From: Tribonema minus
Lineage: Eukaryota; Sar; Xanthophyceae; Tribonematales; Tribonemataceae
Length of the DNA: 64,000 bases
NCBI GenBank assembly: GCA_017506865.1
Contig: JAFCMP010000135.1
Span: forward strand, 868,001 to 932,000
Direction: 5' to 3'
The notes beneath the pieces are model-generated. The model searched no databases, was not told the origin of the DNA, and saw nothing but the letters and a program-made list of their open reading frames with translations. The position numbers and the translations under genes are program-made. Of this stretch, positions 46,322 through 59,100 are shown one piece after another; positions within the stretch are counted from its first letter, which is position 1, and each line of letters starts with the position of its first letter.

Positions 46322-47796
46322 ATGGCGCACAGACCTTCTGCCAGGACGTGGGCCCGGCGCTGCCTACAGTCTGCAGCGCTGATGCGCTCGGAGAACGGCA
46401 TCGGCGTGACACCTAGTTGGAAAGTCACAGAGTCGGGCAGCACAGAAAGAATACCCACAGCCCCGCCCTCACCGGGGCACGACAGTGAGTCCGATGCACT
46501 CAGCGAGAGCTCGGCATGCGAGTGGTCAACCTCGAGCACCGACACTGGCTGTGCTTTGTCGTTCAGGTCAGAAAACAGTGAAACCAACCTGCAACAACAG
46601 GAGGCCGCTGCTACTGACGCCTTCACGAACGACAGCAGCGCAGGCAGCAGCACCAGCCCTACTCCCTCAGTCATCTCCCCGGAGCGACTCCGCTCGTCAG
46701 CAACGCCGTCACGGCTTGCCGCGCGCCTGCAGCTGCAGGTCTGCATCGCCGAGGAGTACGAGGCCAACGGCGCCTTTGCTGCCGCCATCCCGAGCGCTGC
46801 CACCGCCCACAGCGCCGCCGCGTTCAGCTGCACGTGCGCCACCACCACCGGCGCCACCCTCAAGCTCAAGAGCCTGAGCTGGGACAGCAAGCGCGTGGCG
46901 CACCGCTCGTCGCTGTGCTTCTTCGACCGCAGCTTCTCCGCCGCCCCCGCTGCCGCGGCCGCGGCGGCGGCGGCACAGCAGCGGGCGCCGCCGCCGCCGC
47001 TGCGCCGCAGCGCCACCGCCAGCGGCGCGTGCGACGCCGGCGCCAAGCCCAACGGCCAGCGCGGCGCGGCGTGCGTCCTGTCGCGCTCCGACTCTGAGGT
47101 GGTGCGGCGCGCCGCCGTGCGGCCCGCGAGCGCGCTCGGCGCGACGCAGCAGCAGCGCTCCGCGCAGCAGCGCCCCGCGCAGCAGCGCGCCGTCGCCGAC
47201 GCTGGGGGCTCCCTCCGCTCAGGTGCGCGTGCGTCCCCTCTCGCCGAACTGGGGGGGGGGGTCCGGTGCCCCCCCCCGTGTGCTCCGGGTTGTTGCTTCG
47301 TGGAGGGGCGCCAGAGGGGAGGGGGGGGGGGCGTAGATCTTGTTCAAAGTGTCTGCGGGGTGTGTTATTTTGAACGGCAGTGCAGCGCGGCGCGCTCCCG
47401 TGACTGTATGACGAGTCAGCGCGCGCCAAACCACCCAACCGCCGCGCCTTCTTGAGCTTCACCGCAGCGCCGCCGACCGGGGTGCGCGCGCGTGATGGCT
47501 TCAGCCGCCACCTCAACTTGCTGTTGAACTCTGCAGAGGCCGCCCGACCTGCGCACGCAGGCCCCCCGCCCGGTCTCCTCGCAGAGGAGCGTCACAGATT
47601 CACTACGTGCCCGCCCGCGCGCGCGTTGGCGCGATGCCACGCTGCCACTGACCCCCGCCCCGCGCTCCCTCCGCGATGCGTGCTGCTGCCAGGTGCGCGC
47701 AGCGGCGGCGGCAGCAGCGGCGCCCAGCCGCGACCCAGGCTGTTGCGCCTCAGGGCAGCGTCCGTGTCGCCAGTGGTCGAGCGCCTGTACCAGTGA
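46322..47796 (+). CDS. Ser/Ala-rich hypothetical protein, two exons
   Basis: Exon 46,322-47,222 and exon 47,693-47,796 join in phase 1 (TCA G|GT GCG) to 334 codons, ending VSPVVERLYQ then stop. The ATG at 46,322 is the first in the open frame; the frame is open upstream to about 46,235 without ATG, so an earlier exon is possible. The N-terminal third is Ser/Glu-rich and acidic (SESDALSESSACEWSTSS). The middle has a more ordered segment (LKLKSLSWDSKRVAHRSSL, then CFFDRSFS); the rest is Ala/Gln/Arg-rich. No family recognised. The overlapping minus-strand open frame (46,087-47,052) reads Leu/Ala/Arg-rich without order, and I take it as the shadow. Confidence 0.5.
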
Positions 47797-49204
47797 GATC
47801 AATGGGTTCTCACGCGATGGGGCCGCTGGCGCTCTCGCCGCGGCAGCCCGCCGCCGCTGTATACTACATACCTACATACCCACGCCAGGCCCCGCATGTA
47901 ATCAGGACGAACACGCGCACGGCGCCGCACGCGCGCGCCGCCCGCCCCTTGTATGGCGGGCCGCGTCCGCTCTGCGCAGGGTGCTGACAGCGAATGCGTG
48001 ACACGCGCATTAGCTGAGTGCCCCCCCCCCCCTAAAGGCCCCTTCCTCAGGTTTCTGAGCGCCCGGGTGTCTGTCCATGCCGCGAACGCATCGACGACAA
48101 CGCTTGCGCGAAACTTGAATTCGCTGCGCCCTACTCTGCCGTCGTGGTCACCCACGGCAGTCGCGCGCGCGGCGCAGCGCTCGCGCAGCTGGTGTGCGGA
48201 GCGCTGCGGCGTGCAGACTGGCGGCGGAGTCCTCTATTTGCGCGCATTCGCCCCCCCTGGGCCGCCCTGATCAAGCCCGCGCACCGCGCGCCCGCCACTG
48301 CGGGCTCGCTTGCTCGCCGCACCCTGCTGCTTAGCTTCGCCTCCTCTTTCGGAACCCTGCGTGGACCAGTACTTCGCCGCGGCGCATGGGCTGCATTCTC
48401 TGTTAGGGTACTCTGTCAATTTCTACGTGCGTTCTCAGACGGCGTCCGCACCGCGTCTTGTGCTGCCTGTGCGTGCGTGTTTGTGCATGTGCGCGCACGT
48501 GTGTGTTGTGTGCGTCAGCCTTGCTCAGCAACGACGGACATGCACTCAGCGCGTTCTGTCCTGTGAATGAGCATGGCCCCCATGGCCCCAGGTCAGCATG
48601 GATGTTGGTTAATACCGTAAGTATGTGCTAACCCTAACCCTATTTTACACACTGCGTGCGCGCGCACAAGGCATGTGTGTGACTAGGCTGTGCCTGGCCT
48701 GCCAAAATGGGTACATGCGGGGATTTGAGCAACACGGCTTCGCGAAGTCCATGACCGATTTCGCTGTTACAGAAACAGCATGGACGAATGAACAACGATG
48801 GACATCACGTTGTAATAAAGAAGGGCCTCTTTGAGTGTGGCGAGTGACACGGCATAAGAAAAGACATCGAAATTTGGTGCCTTCATGTTGTCTGCTCTGC
48901 CATTTGTGCGCCCAGGTGTTGTCGATACAACGCATCTCGGTACCTGTACGAACACACTACCTGATATACGAACACTAGTTGTATCGTTTTAACACCTGGG
49001 CGAACATGTTGGCACCTGTGGCAGTTGTTGGCTGTGCCAGTCTGCCCAAACTTCAACAATCATGAGTGCACGTATTTCGTTTTTCGAACATTGCAATTTG
49101 CTTTGTCTGAAGGCATAGTGTCCCCAATTGACTTTGTTTCGTCACCATTCGAACTGCCTCCAGCGCCCCCGTGGCAGCAGCAGTGCTCCACAGGGACGCA
49201 GTCC
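47797..49204. other. No supported gene
   Basis: Mixed GC-rich and AT-richer sequence. No pair of splice borders gives a convincing exon. A short C-strand telomere-type motif (ctaaccctaaccctatt) lies at about 48,628-48,645. Confidence 0.4.
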
Positions 49205-49396
49205 TCATGATGCACACTCGGAATCTTCCGGTGCAACATGCACATGAGGCGTGCATGCATGAGTCATTGGCAGACAGTGTGTGCCTGTGCGCTCCATCGC
49301 GACTGATGAGCAGGCGAAGCACATGCGGCAGTGCTCGCCCGCAGCGGCGCGTCGCACAAACTCAATGGCTGCTCGCATGCTCTGTTCCCAGATGGC
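49205..49396 (-). CDS. Possible terminal exon of an unidentified minus-strand gene
   Basis: Minus strand: an acceptor (gggcgagccacag|) precedes an open stretch beginning GAIWEQSMRAAIEFVRRAAA, followed by a Cys-rich piece (EHCRMCFACSS) and a stop at 49,205. Composition is protein-like and the acceptor is good, but I found no upstream exon in phase before the 3' end of the neighbouring gene at 50,158. It could be a short gene, an exon of a nested gene, or chance. Confidence 0.25.
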   Translation of the reverse strand, partial: AIWEQSMRAAIEFVRRAAAGEHCRMCFACSSVAMERTGTHCLPMTHACTPHVHVAPEDSECAS

Positions 49397-50157
49397 GCCC
49401 TGTGGCTCGCCCACTTACGGACGCAGTGCAGCAAACGGTGGCAACGCCGCGATGCAGCGTTAACTTCAACTGTTGCATCATCATTACATGGGCTCCGCAG
49501 GCACCAGAGGAATCGCTACTGTACAAAGTACTGTATCCAAAGAGCACTTGAAGGCAAACTGCGATGGTGCTTCGCACGAATGGGGGGATTCCCAGGCAGT
49601 GCGACCCATTAGGTGCGCGCAGCGGTCGGTCGCCTTGGTGTCTGGTTAGGCCAGCACAAGCACGCTACCTGGGGCCATCCCCTCCTTACGCTGCCGAGGA
49701 GCAAAGTATGCAAAGATCGTCACAGGTCACAAACTGCGACTGCACTTGTTTTGAGCACTGCTGCAGCAGCGGAAGCGGCTCCGCTGTGCTGGCGCAGTAC
49801 GCAGCACTCAGCGCATTGCCCCCCCCCTCCCTCCCCCTGCTCCCCCCCCCCACACACACATGGCGCCAATCCCTCTCTCTCACTCTTTCGAGTTCGCAGA
49901 GTGCCACGCGCCGTTTGCCGCCTGCTGTGGGACTCCGGCTCTGCCTCAGGCACGCATTAAGCGTGCAGCACCGCTCAGGCAGCGGTGCGCGCGTCATTCG
50001 CAGCACGGCGCTTGCGGGGTTTCACGAGGGCCGACCTGGTTCGCGGGAAGGGCATTGATGGATCCCATGTCGCTGCATCGGCGGCAACCACCGAACTGTC
50101 AGCTGGCTGGCCACTGTAGTTGGCGGTGGCGATGCGTAACGTCGAGCGCTGATGCGC
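49397..50157. other. No supported gene
   Basis: Downstream of the LEM2/MAN1-like stop codon. Contains pyrimidine-rich runs (49,820-49,852) like intron 3' tracts but no attachable exon. Confidence 0.4.
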
Positions 50158-53100
50158 TTACGCCCGCAGGAAGAGCAGGCGCGGCGGCTCCGGGATGGGC
50201 AGCGGCTGCGGCGGCGCACACGGCAGCGGCGAGGAGGCGTCAAGGGAGAGAATTGAGGTTCACGACTTCAAGTTTCAGAGACAGGTGTCGAGGACACAGG
50301 GGTATTCGCTCCTTGCAAATTCTCGCTTGGGAGGGCCCTGGCGATCAACATACGCGCACGCCTCCAGGCGTGTTCATGTCTTGTCACAAAAGCACGCAAC
50401 GGGCCAGCGCACGCGTGCGCACCACTTGCTGCGTGCTCTTGACAGGTATAGTTGAGTGCTGTCACGTCAGGGGCCTGCCGCCCCCGTCACTGTCACATTT
50501 CGCTGGCGCGCCGCGCGCGCGCTGCCTCTTGCTGGAATGCGTCTCTATGCAATGTCTGTCGCCCGCATCGTGACGCGCCAGTGCGCGTGTCAGTTCCTAT
50601 CGTGATCATGCGTCGCAGCGGCGCCCGTTGCGGGACGGCTTCGTGACATGACTGCGTGCCGTTTGCGCAAGACACGCGCACTGTGGTGTCGCGATCATGC
50701 ATGCCGAAGCATCGTGAAGTGCTCCTTAGCACGTTGGTACTGATGTGAGCGCAGCAGCAGCAGCAGCAGCAGCAGCGCTCACCAGCACGGCCTCCTCGCG
50801 CCTGTCGGCGGCCGTCCAGCACCACGCGGGGACGTTGTGCTGGCCGCGCACGTTGGCAAACACGAGGCGCACGCGCGGGTCCTTGTCGACCTGGCAGCGG
50901 CAGCGGAGCGTCACCACACAACACCGGTTGAGCATCGCCACAACACCGATTGAGCATCACCACAACACCGATTGAGCATTATCACAATGCAAACACAAGG
51001 CGCACGCGCGGGTCCTTGTCGACCTGGCAGCGGCAGCGGAGCATCACCACAACACCGGGTAAGCATCATCACAATGCAAACACCAGCAGCATGTGCAACA
51101 GCGCTGCGAACCTGCAAGGCCGCTGGTGAGGAACCGTGCGTTCAAAATGGCTTGCATTGGGGTGTGTGAGGGGGGAGGCTGCAGCACGCAGCGCTCGGCA
51201 ACTGCTTCGCCGTTCTTTCGGCACGGGTCTCTGCTGCCAAACCGAGAACCCTCACTGAGCTCCAGAGCGTCCACCAGTGACCGAGCGAACCGAGTACGAG
51301 TGACGCCCTGAGGGTGTGGCAGCGCTCCTCAACACGGCAGTGGTGTTCAGAGAGGGTAGCAGCGCTCAGAAAGGGCGGCAGCGCTCATCACTAGAGTGGC
51401 AGCGCTCCTCGACATGGCAGCAGCGCTCATAAAAAAATGAACAGGGCAGCAGCGCTCCTCAACACTGGCGGCAGCGCTCAGAGAGGCTGGCAGCGCACAT
51501 CAACAGAGCAGCAGCGCTCCTCAACAGGCAGCAGCGCTTCTCAAGCACGGCGACAGCGCTCAGAGAGGGTGGCAGCGCTCATCGCTAGAGTGGCAGCGCT
51601 CCTCAACAGGGCGGCAGCGCTCCTCAACACAGCGACAGTGCTCAGAGAGGATCTCAGCGCTCATCACTAGACTGGCAGCGCTCCTCAGCAGGGCAGCAGC
51701 GCTCCTCAGCACGGCAGCGCTCCTCATCAAAACATCAGCGAAAATGGCAGCAGCGCTCACAAAGGGTGGCACTCTAAGCTGCGGCAGCGTGTGGCAGCGC
51801 TCAAGAAGGGCAGCGTGGCAGCGCTCAACGATGCAGACGGCAGCGCTCACCTTCCGCTGCACCCAGGGCCACGCGTCCGTGAGCGCGCGCGTGCGCACGC
51901 GCGAGCTGGCCGCGCTCAGCCCTACGCGCTCCAGCGCGTGCGCCTGCGATGGCGGCGGCAGCGGCGGAGAGGAGTGTTTGGTCGGTGCGAGATCAACAAA
52001 GAGCAGAGTCTGTGCACGCCAAAGTCTGTTGCGAGCGCGCGCGGTTCCTTCCTGGTCTGATGATGCCCAGGGCTTTCATCTGTTGGAGTACTTGGTTTTG
52101 GCGGGCACTTGTGGTGAGCGCATGCGGACGCGCGAGCTGGCAGCGCTCAGCCCGACGCGCTCCAGCGCGTGCGCCTGCAGCGGCGCGGCGGCAGGAGAAA
52201 GGAGCATTTGAAACCACCTGTTTCACTGTGATCATCGGTGCTCAATGATACCCAGAGCTTTCGTCTTGTCGAGTGTAAGCAAGTGCGGACGCGCGAGCTG
52301 GCAGTGCTCAACCCTGCGCGCTCCAGCGCGTGCGCCTGCGGCGGCGCGGGCGGCGGAGAGGAATGTTCGGTTCGAGACAACAGAAAAGGGTGCGTACACA
52401 AAACGTACGTTGTTGCGAGCGTTCATGGCTGCTTGCGGGCTCAACGATACCCAGGGCTTTCGTCTTCTCGGGTGTACAATTTTGCAGATATGTGTAAGCA
52501 AGTAGCGCTCGGCCCTGCGCGCTCCAGCGCGTGCGCCTGCGGTGGTGGCGGCGGCGGAGAGGAGAATTTGGAACCACCTGATTGATTGTAAGCACGCACA
52601 CCTGCTTACAGCCTTAGTGGGGGGGGGGGGGGGGGGGGCACTGTTTGTACCAACTGGACAACTGAAGGTGACACTGGTCTACGAAAAAGCGTCCTTGCAT
52701 GTGCAGGACGGGCATGCAATACGTGTCAACAAATCCACTATTGACGACGACATTCAAACTCGCAATGATCGACTCAGAGGAAGCTGAAGAAGTGTGATAC
52801 CCTGAGGATTCACCTGCATGTGCGAGACGGGCGGGCACGGGCTTGCCCCCCACAATTGAAGATGACGTTCAACTCGAAATGCTCACAGATACTTCTTGAA
52901 CATGTGATACCATGGAGGATTGTCCATTTATGTACCTGTATGTGCGGCACAGGCACGGGCCTGTCCTCAACGTCCTTGTGTGTGCACACGCACGTGTCAA
53001 CAACATGACGGTCGAGGATCATGTTCAAATCAAATAAAGTTCAGATCAAAGAAAGTTGAACTTGAGATACCCTGAAAATTGTACCTGTATGTGTGAGACT

Positions 53101-56100
53101 GGCACGGGCTTGTCCTCTACGTCACGCGCGTGCTCCACGAGGTATCGGTACGCAGCGTTGCGCAGCTTAGTCGCCAGCACGATTCTGTGGGGGGCCGGCA
53201 GGGGGGTGGGGACAGAGGTGCGCGAGGAGGGGGGGGGGGGGGGGGCGTGAGGTGTTTGTGCAATGTGGGGGCATGGGGGCGGGGGATGGGGGGGGAAGTC
53301 CTAGCAAAAGGGGGCGCGGAATGAGCGGAGTGCAGGCACAAGCGGTGGGGGGAGGGTGCTGTCGCAAGTCTGTTGACGAAAGCGCCCAACGTGAGCAGAA
53401 CACAGCAAGCTCTGACACGTTTCGCTGCGTTCCAGCATCGAATTCCAGCAGCTGCGGGACTCTGACTCTGCCGTTGCTTCAGCCTGCGAGACGCCGCCAA
53501 GGTCTCAGCAGGGCCAAGTCAAGTGTGAAAGAACATTTGTGAGCATTTGTGATGCTGCATGCTGCCAGACTTCTGCCGGTGGAGCCTACAGAGCCACCAT
53601 TACCAATCGCTCTCTCTCTCTCTGCCCTCATGCGTTGCTGATCACACTGCTGCTTCTAAATACCTACTCACACCGGTCGGCACATGTGCGCGGCAGCACT
53701 GCTCGGCGCGTGTTGACAGCAGCGCTCAGCATCCGTTGACGCTCCGATGATGGCACCCCAGGTCGCAATTTACCATAAAGCACAAGGCGCGTCGGTCCCA
53801 ATTGTGACCTTCACATCGAAATGGTGCAGGGCCGACACTCTTCTACGCCCCGCACGCACAGCGCTTTTCGACGAACTACACAGCACGACTCTCTCCTGGC
53901 AACGCGCGCTGATCATGACGCTTTCTTGAAATTGCGAGCTTATCACAATGCTTTCTTGAAAACGCGCGCGCTGATGGCCGTTGACGATGACGGCGGCGGC
54001 GGCGACGTCTCTCGCGAATCGCGATTCGTGCAGCTGCTCAGCGGCGCGCGCGCAGCGCTCCCCATCGACCGGCGCAACGCTCCACACTTTCAAAGACACG
54101 CAGTGCTGCGGCGGGCCGCAAACGACGGCGGCGTTGCTGCTGGCGCGTCGCGGTTGGCGCAGCGCCTGCGCCGCTGCTCACCGGCGGTAGCGCGCACGGC
54201 GCTTGCCGTCGACCCACAGCAGGAAGAGCAGCGCCGCCACCGCGATGCTGATCTCGCGCTGCCGCTCCTTTGCGAACGCCGTGGCCCCCCTGTGGATGCG
54301 GCGCGCGCGCGTGAGTGCGTCAGTGCCGGTAACACATTCCAGTCGCTGAAAGTGGCAACGACTAATTCTCGGTGGGTATGTATTGTGACAGCTGCGATGC
54401 TCAGCCAGCGCCGCCTCTGGCTCAGGATTAGAGTTGGGGTTTAGGGTTAGGGTTAGCCGCGAATGCGATGCCCCCAGCTCGCGATGCGCCCCCTCGCAAA
54501 CGCTGTGGCCCCCCTGTCAGTGCGGCGCGCGGGTGAGTGCGTCAGTGCCGGCGATAGTTCACGTGCTGAATTTACCTCTCAGGATGGTCCCTGGAGGCGT
54601 CCTCTCAGTATTGGAAGAGGAGGTGTGCAGGGTTAGGGTTAGGGTCAGAGAGTAGGGTCCCCTGGTAGGCTCGTGCAGCGCGTCTCTGACTGTGGGCTGC
54701 CTGTGCCAGATAGCTCTGGGGATGACCTGATTTTCGGTGGGGGGTGGTGTGACAGTTGCAGTGCTCAGCTTCTCGGTGGGCATCAGATGATACAAAAAGC
54801 GTGGCGTATGCGCACTCTCACGCGCGCATCTCGCACTATTCATATTGCTATCATCAGAACTTGATGACGTGGTACTGGCTTTGGCTATGGAACCAGGTGC
54901 GGAGGCCGTTTTGGTTGATACTGCTATGGCACACGCCAAACAACCCCGCACGCACCTCCTGATCGCGCAGCCCAGCGGTACATGCATGACGATTAGGTGA
55001 CGGAATTGTGATACCGAGCTCCATATCTCCACGAACGAACATATGCTTTTAGAAGCGTGGCGTACACGCACTTTGCGCATATACTTGCCATCGGCAAACT
55101 ATTACCTGTTTCTGGAGGCACACTACCTTTTTTTTTCAATAAAACTATTGAAACCACAACTTGGACATGAAAAAAACAAGAGGCCCCACCTATAAAATTA
55201 TACAACTCAGAAAATGGTGCGTGCCCCTCTCACGCACCTCTTGATCGCGCAGCCCAGCGGCAGCGGCACGAGCTGCTCCTCCCTCTCGCTCAGTGCAAAC
55301 TCCGCACCGCCGTCGACGACCGTGAAGGTGTCGTCCAGGAGGCCGCGCCGCAGCAGCGTCGGCAGCACGCGCGCGTCGGCAACAGCGCACGCCGCAGCGT
55401 CACCTGCGGTTGAGGCAGCGCGGCGGAGAGTGTACATAGCAGCGCGGCTCAAGCGATTGTTACATTACAGTTGAAGTTCATGTTTCGAAGCCTCCTGGCA
55501 TAGAGGAGAACGCGCCGCAGCAGCGCCGGCAGCACGCGCGCGTCGGCGGCGGCACACGCCGCGGCGTCGCCTGGCAGCGGAAGCAGCGGCGCGGCTTAGC
55601 GAGTGCTACTTCATGATTGAAGTTCACAATGCGACCATTCAGGCGTAGAGGAGCACGCGCCGCAGCTGCTGCGGGCAGCGCGCGCGCGTCTGCGGCGGCG
55701 CATGCCGCGACGGCGCCTGGCAGCGGAGGCGGAGATGTAGCAGGGCGGTTTAGCGAGCATTATTTCACATTTGAAGTTTACGATGCAGCCATCAGGCGTA
55801 GAGGAGCACGCGCCGCAGCAGCGCGCAGCAGCACGCGCGCGTCGGCGGCGGCGCACGCCGCGGCGGCGCCTGGCAGCGGAGGCGGAAATGCAGAGCGGCT
55901 TAGCGAGCGTTACTTCACAATTGGAAATAACAATGCAGCCATTCGGGCGTAGAGGAGCACGCGCCGCAGCAGTGCGGGGCAGCATCGTCGCTACGCAGCA
56001 GAGGCAGCGCGGCGCAGCGGAGGTTGCAGCGGCGCGGCTCAGCGTTGCTACTTCATGATCAAAGTTCATGATGCCTCTAGGCGTAGAGGAGCACGCGCCG

Positions 56101-59100
56101 CAGCTGCTGAGGGCAGCACGCGCGCGTCTGCGGCGGCGCACGCCGCAGCGTCGCATGGCAGGGGAGACGGAGATCGCAGCGGCGCGGCTAAGCGAGTGCT
56201 ACTTCACAGTTGAACTTCATGATGCGAAGCCCTCTCCAGGCGTGAGGGAGCGCGCGCCGCAGCAGCACGGGGCAGCACCATGCTCCTCGACGGCAGCAGA
56301 AGTTGCCGCGTCTGGTAGCGGAGGCAGCGCGGCGTACGCTGGTTGCGGAGGCAGCGGTGTTGCTCAGCAAGTACAACATCACTTGTTATGAACCTACCAA
56401 CACGATCGGTCTGTGTATGTCGCCACCGCAAGGCGCTGCTGTCACCTTGTTGTATGATGCAGATTTGAAGGTGCCATCACTGCCAGTCGCGATCGCTGCC
56501 ACCGCCTGCTGCGGCGATTCTGACGCTGGCAACAGGCGAGGCTGCTGCGCGCTGCGCGACGGGCGCAGCCAGCGCCGAGGCCTCACCGTGCGTCTTACAA
56601 GATTCCCCCCAGACAAGTTATTTAGGAGTACACAACTGCCGCATTCTACTTCAACTTGACAGCCCGCGTGACATGGTCGTGATGACTGAACAGGCTCCTG
56701 TCAGCACTGCGATACACGGCAGGCACCCGCAGCCCTCTCAGAAAGCGCAACCTACAACGCGCAGTAGACAGCAACGCCGCAAAGTCCCCCCCCACACAGT
56801 CAAGTCGATGTACACAGCTGTCCCATCCTGCGTCAACTCGCCGGCCTGCTCAAAGCATCGCAATGACTGCACGGGCGCCTATGCGCACTGCGAGACGCTG
56901 CTAGCGCCCGCAACCCTCCTTTCAGAAAGCGCAACTACGACGCGCGCGGCAGCCAAAAACCCCGCCGAACCCTCACCGTCAGCGTCGCACGCCTCTAGCG
57001 GCGGCGGCAGCGGCAGCCGCGGCGGCGGCGCGCCGCTGCACAGGTGCGCCTCCACGCTCTTCCGCAGAAAGTTCCTGGCGCGTTCCGCCTCGCTGCGCAG
57101 CCGCGGCTCCAGCGCGCACGCGTCGCCGTGCTTGACGAAGTGCGCCTCGCAGCCGACGAGCCTGCCGCCGACGCACTGCGGCGGCGGAAGCGGCAGCGGC
57201 GGCAGCAGCGCATGTCATGAGCGCCGGCGGCGGCGGCAGCGGCAGCGGCGGCGCATGTGACGTGCCCGCGCAGGCGATGTGGTGAGGCATAGGTGATCGT
57301 ATCAAGGCGTAGAGCGGTCTATCAGTGAGCACATGTGTGGTGTCTGCTGTGCTTGGGGCTGGAGTGATTACCGAATCACCATCAGTGTACGTGGTCGTAC
57401 TACAAGTCATACTGGACGTACTGCCTCGAGGAGACGTCAAGCGAGAGTCCAGAGCGCGATGTGCAGCATTTGTGTGCTTCTCCTAGCCGAAGTCACGGTT
57501 CAAATCGCACATTCGGTGAGAGCTGTGTCCAGAGGCGTGTGGAGGCATGCACTTAGTGGCGCGTTGAAACATGCACATTCACAGCGCCCTTCAACATCTG
57601 CACCCACCCAGTCTGCAGCATGTTGGCATGTACACTTTCAAATATAACATCCTTTGACAAATATATACATACAGTATATACAAGAGATACATACCGGCCC
57701 TGCACGGCCGCCGGTCCCTGCAGATGCCCTCCTCCACGCCGCCGACAATACGTACGTACAGTATACCTAGAGCTCTACGATCTTTTGATGCGTTTCCATC
57801 TACATACTGGGGATACATACCTGCCCTGCGCGCGGGCATGGCCGCCACTCCCTGCACACGCCCTCCTCCACGCCGCCGGGCGGGTCGCCGTAGCACACGC
57901 GCCCGCCGTACTGCAGGGCGGCGTGCGCCCTGCTCCACAGCTGCGCGAGCGCGACGCTGCGGGCGCGCGAGCACGGGGCATTTTGACGACTGCTGTGAGA
58001 AGTATGTATGCTTGACAAGTGACATTATATTAAAAGCATATACTTCATAGCACACGCGCCCGCCGTACTGCAGGGCGGCGTGCGCCCTGCTCCAGAGCTG
58101 CGCGAGCGCGACGCTGCGGGCGCGCGCACACGGGGTTTTGAACGACTGTGAGGGGTATGTATGCTTGACAGTTGACATTGTTTCAAATGCGTACACTTCA
58201 TAGTACTTCAAGTATACACATCGGGTCGCCGGAGTATTGCAGGGTGGTGTGCGCCCTGCCCCAGACGCGCGCGACCGCGACGCTGCAGGCGCCGTGCGTG
58301 CGTGCGTGCACGAAGCGTTTGACGGCTGTGAGGGGTATGTAGGTATGCTTGACATTATATCAAATGCATTTACAAACTCCATCACGGTACTTTCAAGTAC
58401 ACAGATCAGGTTTATACATGGAGGAGAGTGGACTCCACCCCCGGAGTCGCTGCTTGCAGCGCTGAGGTCCACAAGCGAGTACAACCAATTGTGTGTTAAC
58501 ATCCTAAACCCTCAAGGGTCACCGCATGCTTCACAATGCACGCAGAACAGTACCTTCAAGAGTGGCATGAGGATGGACAACTAGGTAGGTAAGTAAGGGT
58601 ACCTGGCAGTCGCCCAGCACCGCGGCGCCACCAGCACCAGCCCCCAGCCTGCCAGCACCACCACGAGCGCGGCAGCAGCGAGCGCGAGCGCGGCCGTCGC
58701 CAGCCGCGCGCGCCGCGACCGCCGCTGCTGCGTCGCCGCCAGCTGCGCAATGGGCTGCGCCGCCGGCGGCGCAGCGGGCGGCGGCGGCGGCGGCGCCCTG
58801 CGCGGCAGCAGCAGCAGCAACCGGATTCATGCAGGGAGTGAGAAGGCTGGCTGGCGGCTTCTTCTGTCATTTCGTGTGAGCGCGGAAGCAGCTGAGGATT
58901 GAGCTGGCTGTTGTTGTCCTAGGCTGCGGGAGCTGCGCGGCCGTGCTGAGCGATGGTGCCGGCCCGATATGTGTGTTCACGCACGTGCAACGGCCGCCGG
59001 AGTCTAACGGCATGCACGATGCGCAGCCCTGCCGCTGCGCGCGCGCAGCGCGTCAAGTGCACTCGCAGTTTACGTCATGGGGTGCGTGCAGGCGCGCATG

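Noticed and set aside
46087..47052. 321-codon minus-strand open frame
   Set aside because: It overlaps a plus-strand frame with better-ordered sequence and an in-phase second exon. The minus reading is Leu/Ala/Arg-rich shadow of GC-rich codons.
57475..57505. Possible tRNA T-arm (ggttcaaatc)
   Set aside because: No acceptor stem, D-arm or anticodon arm could be paired upstream.
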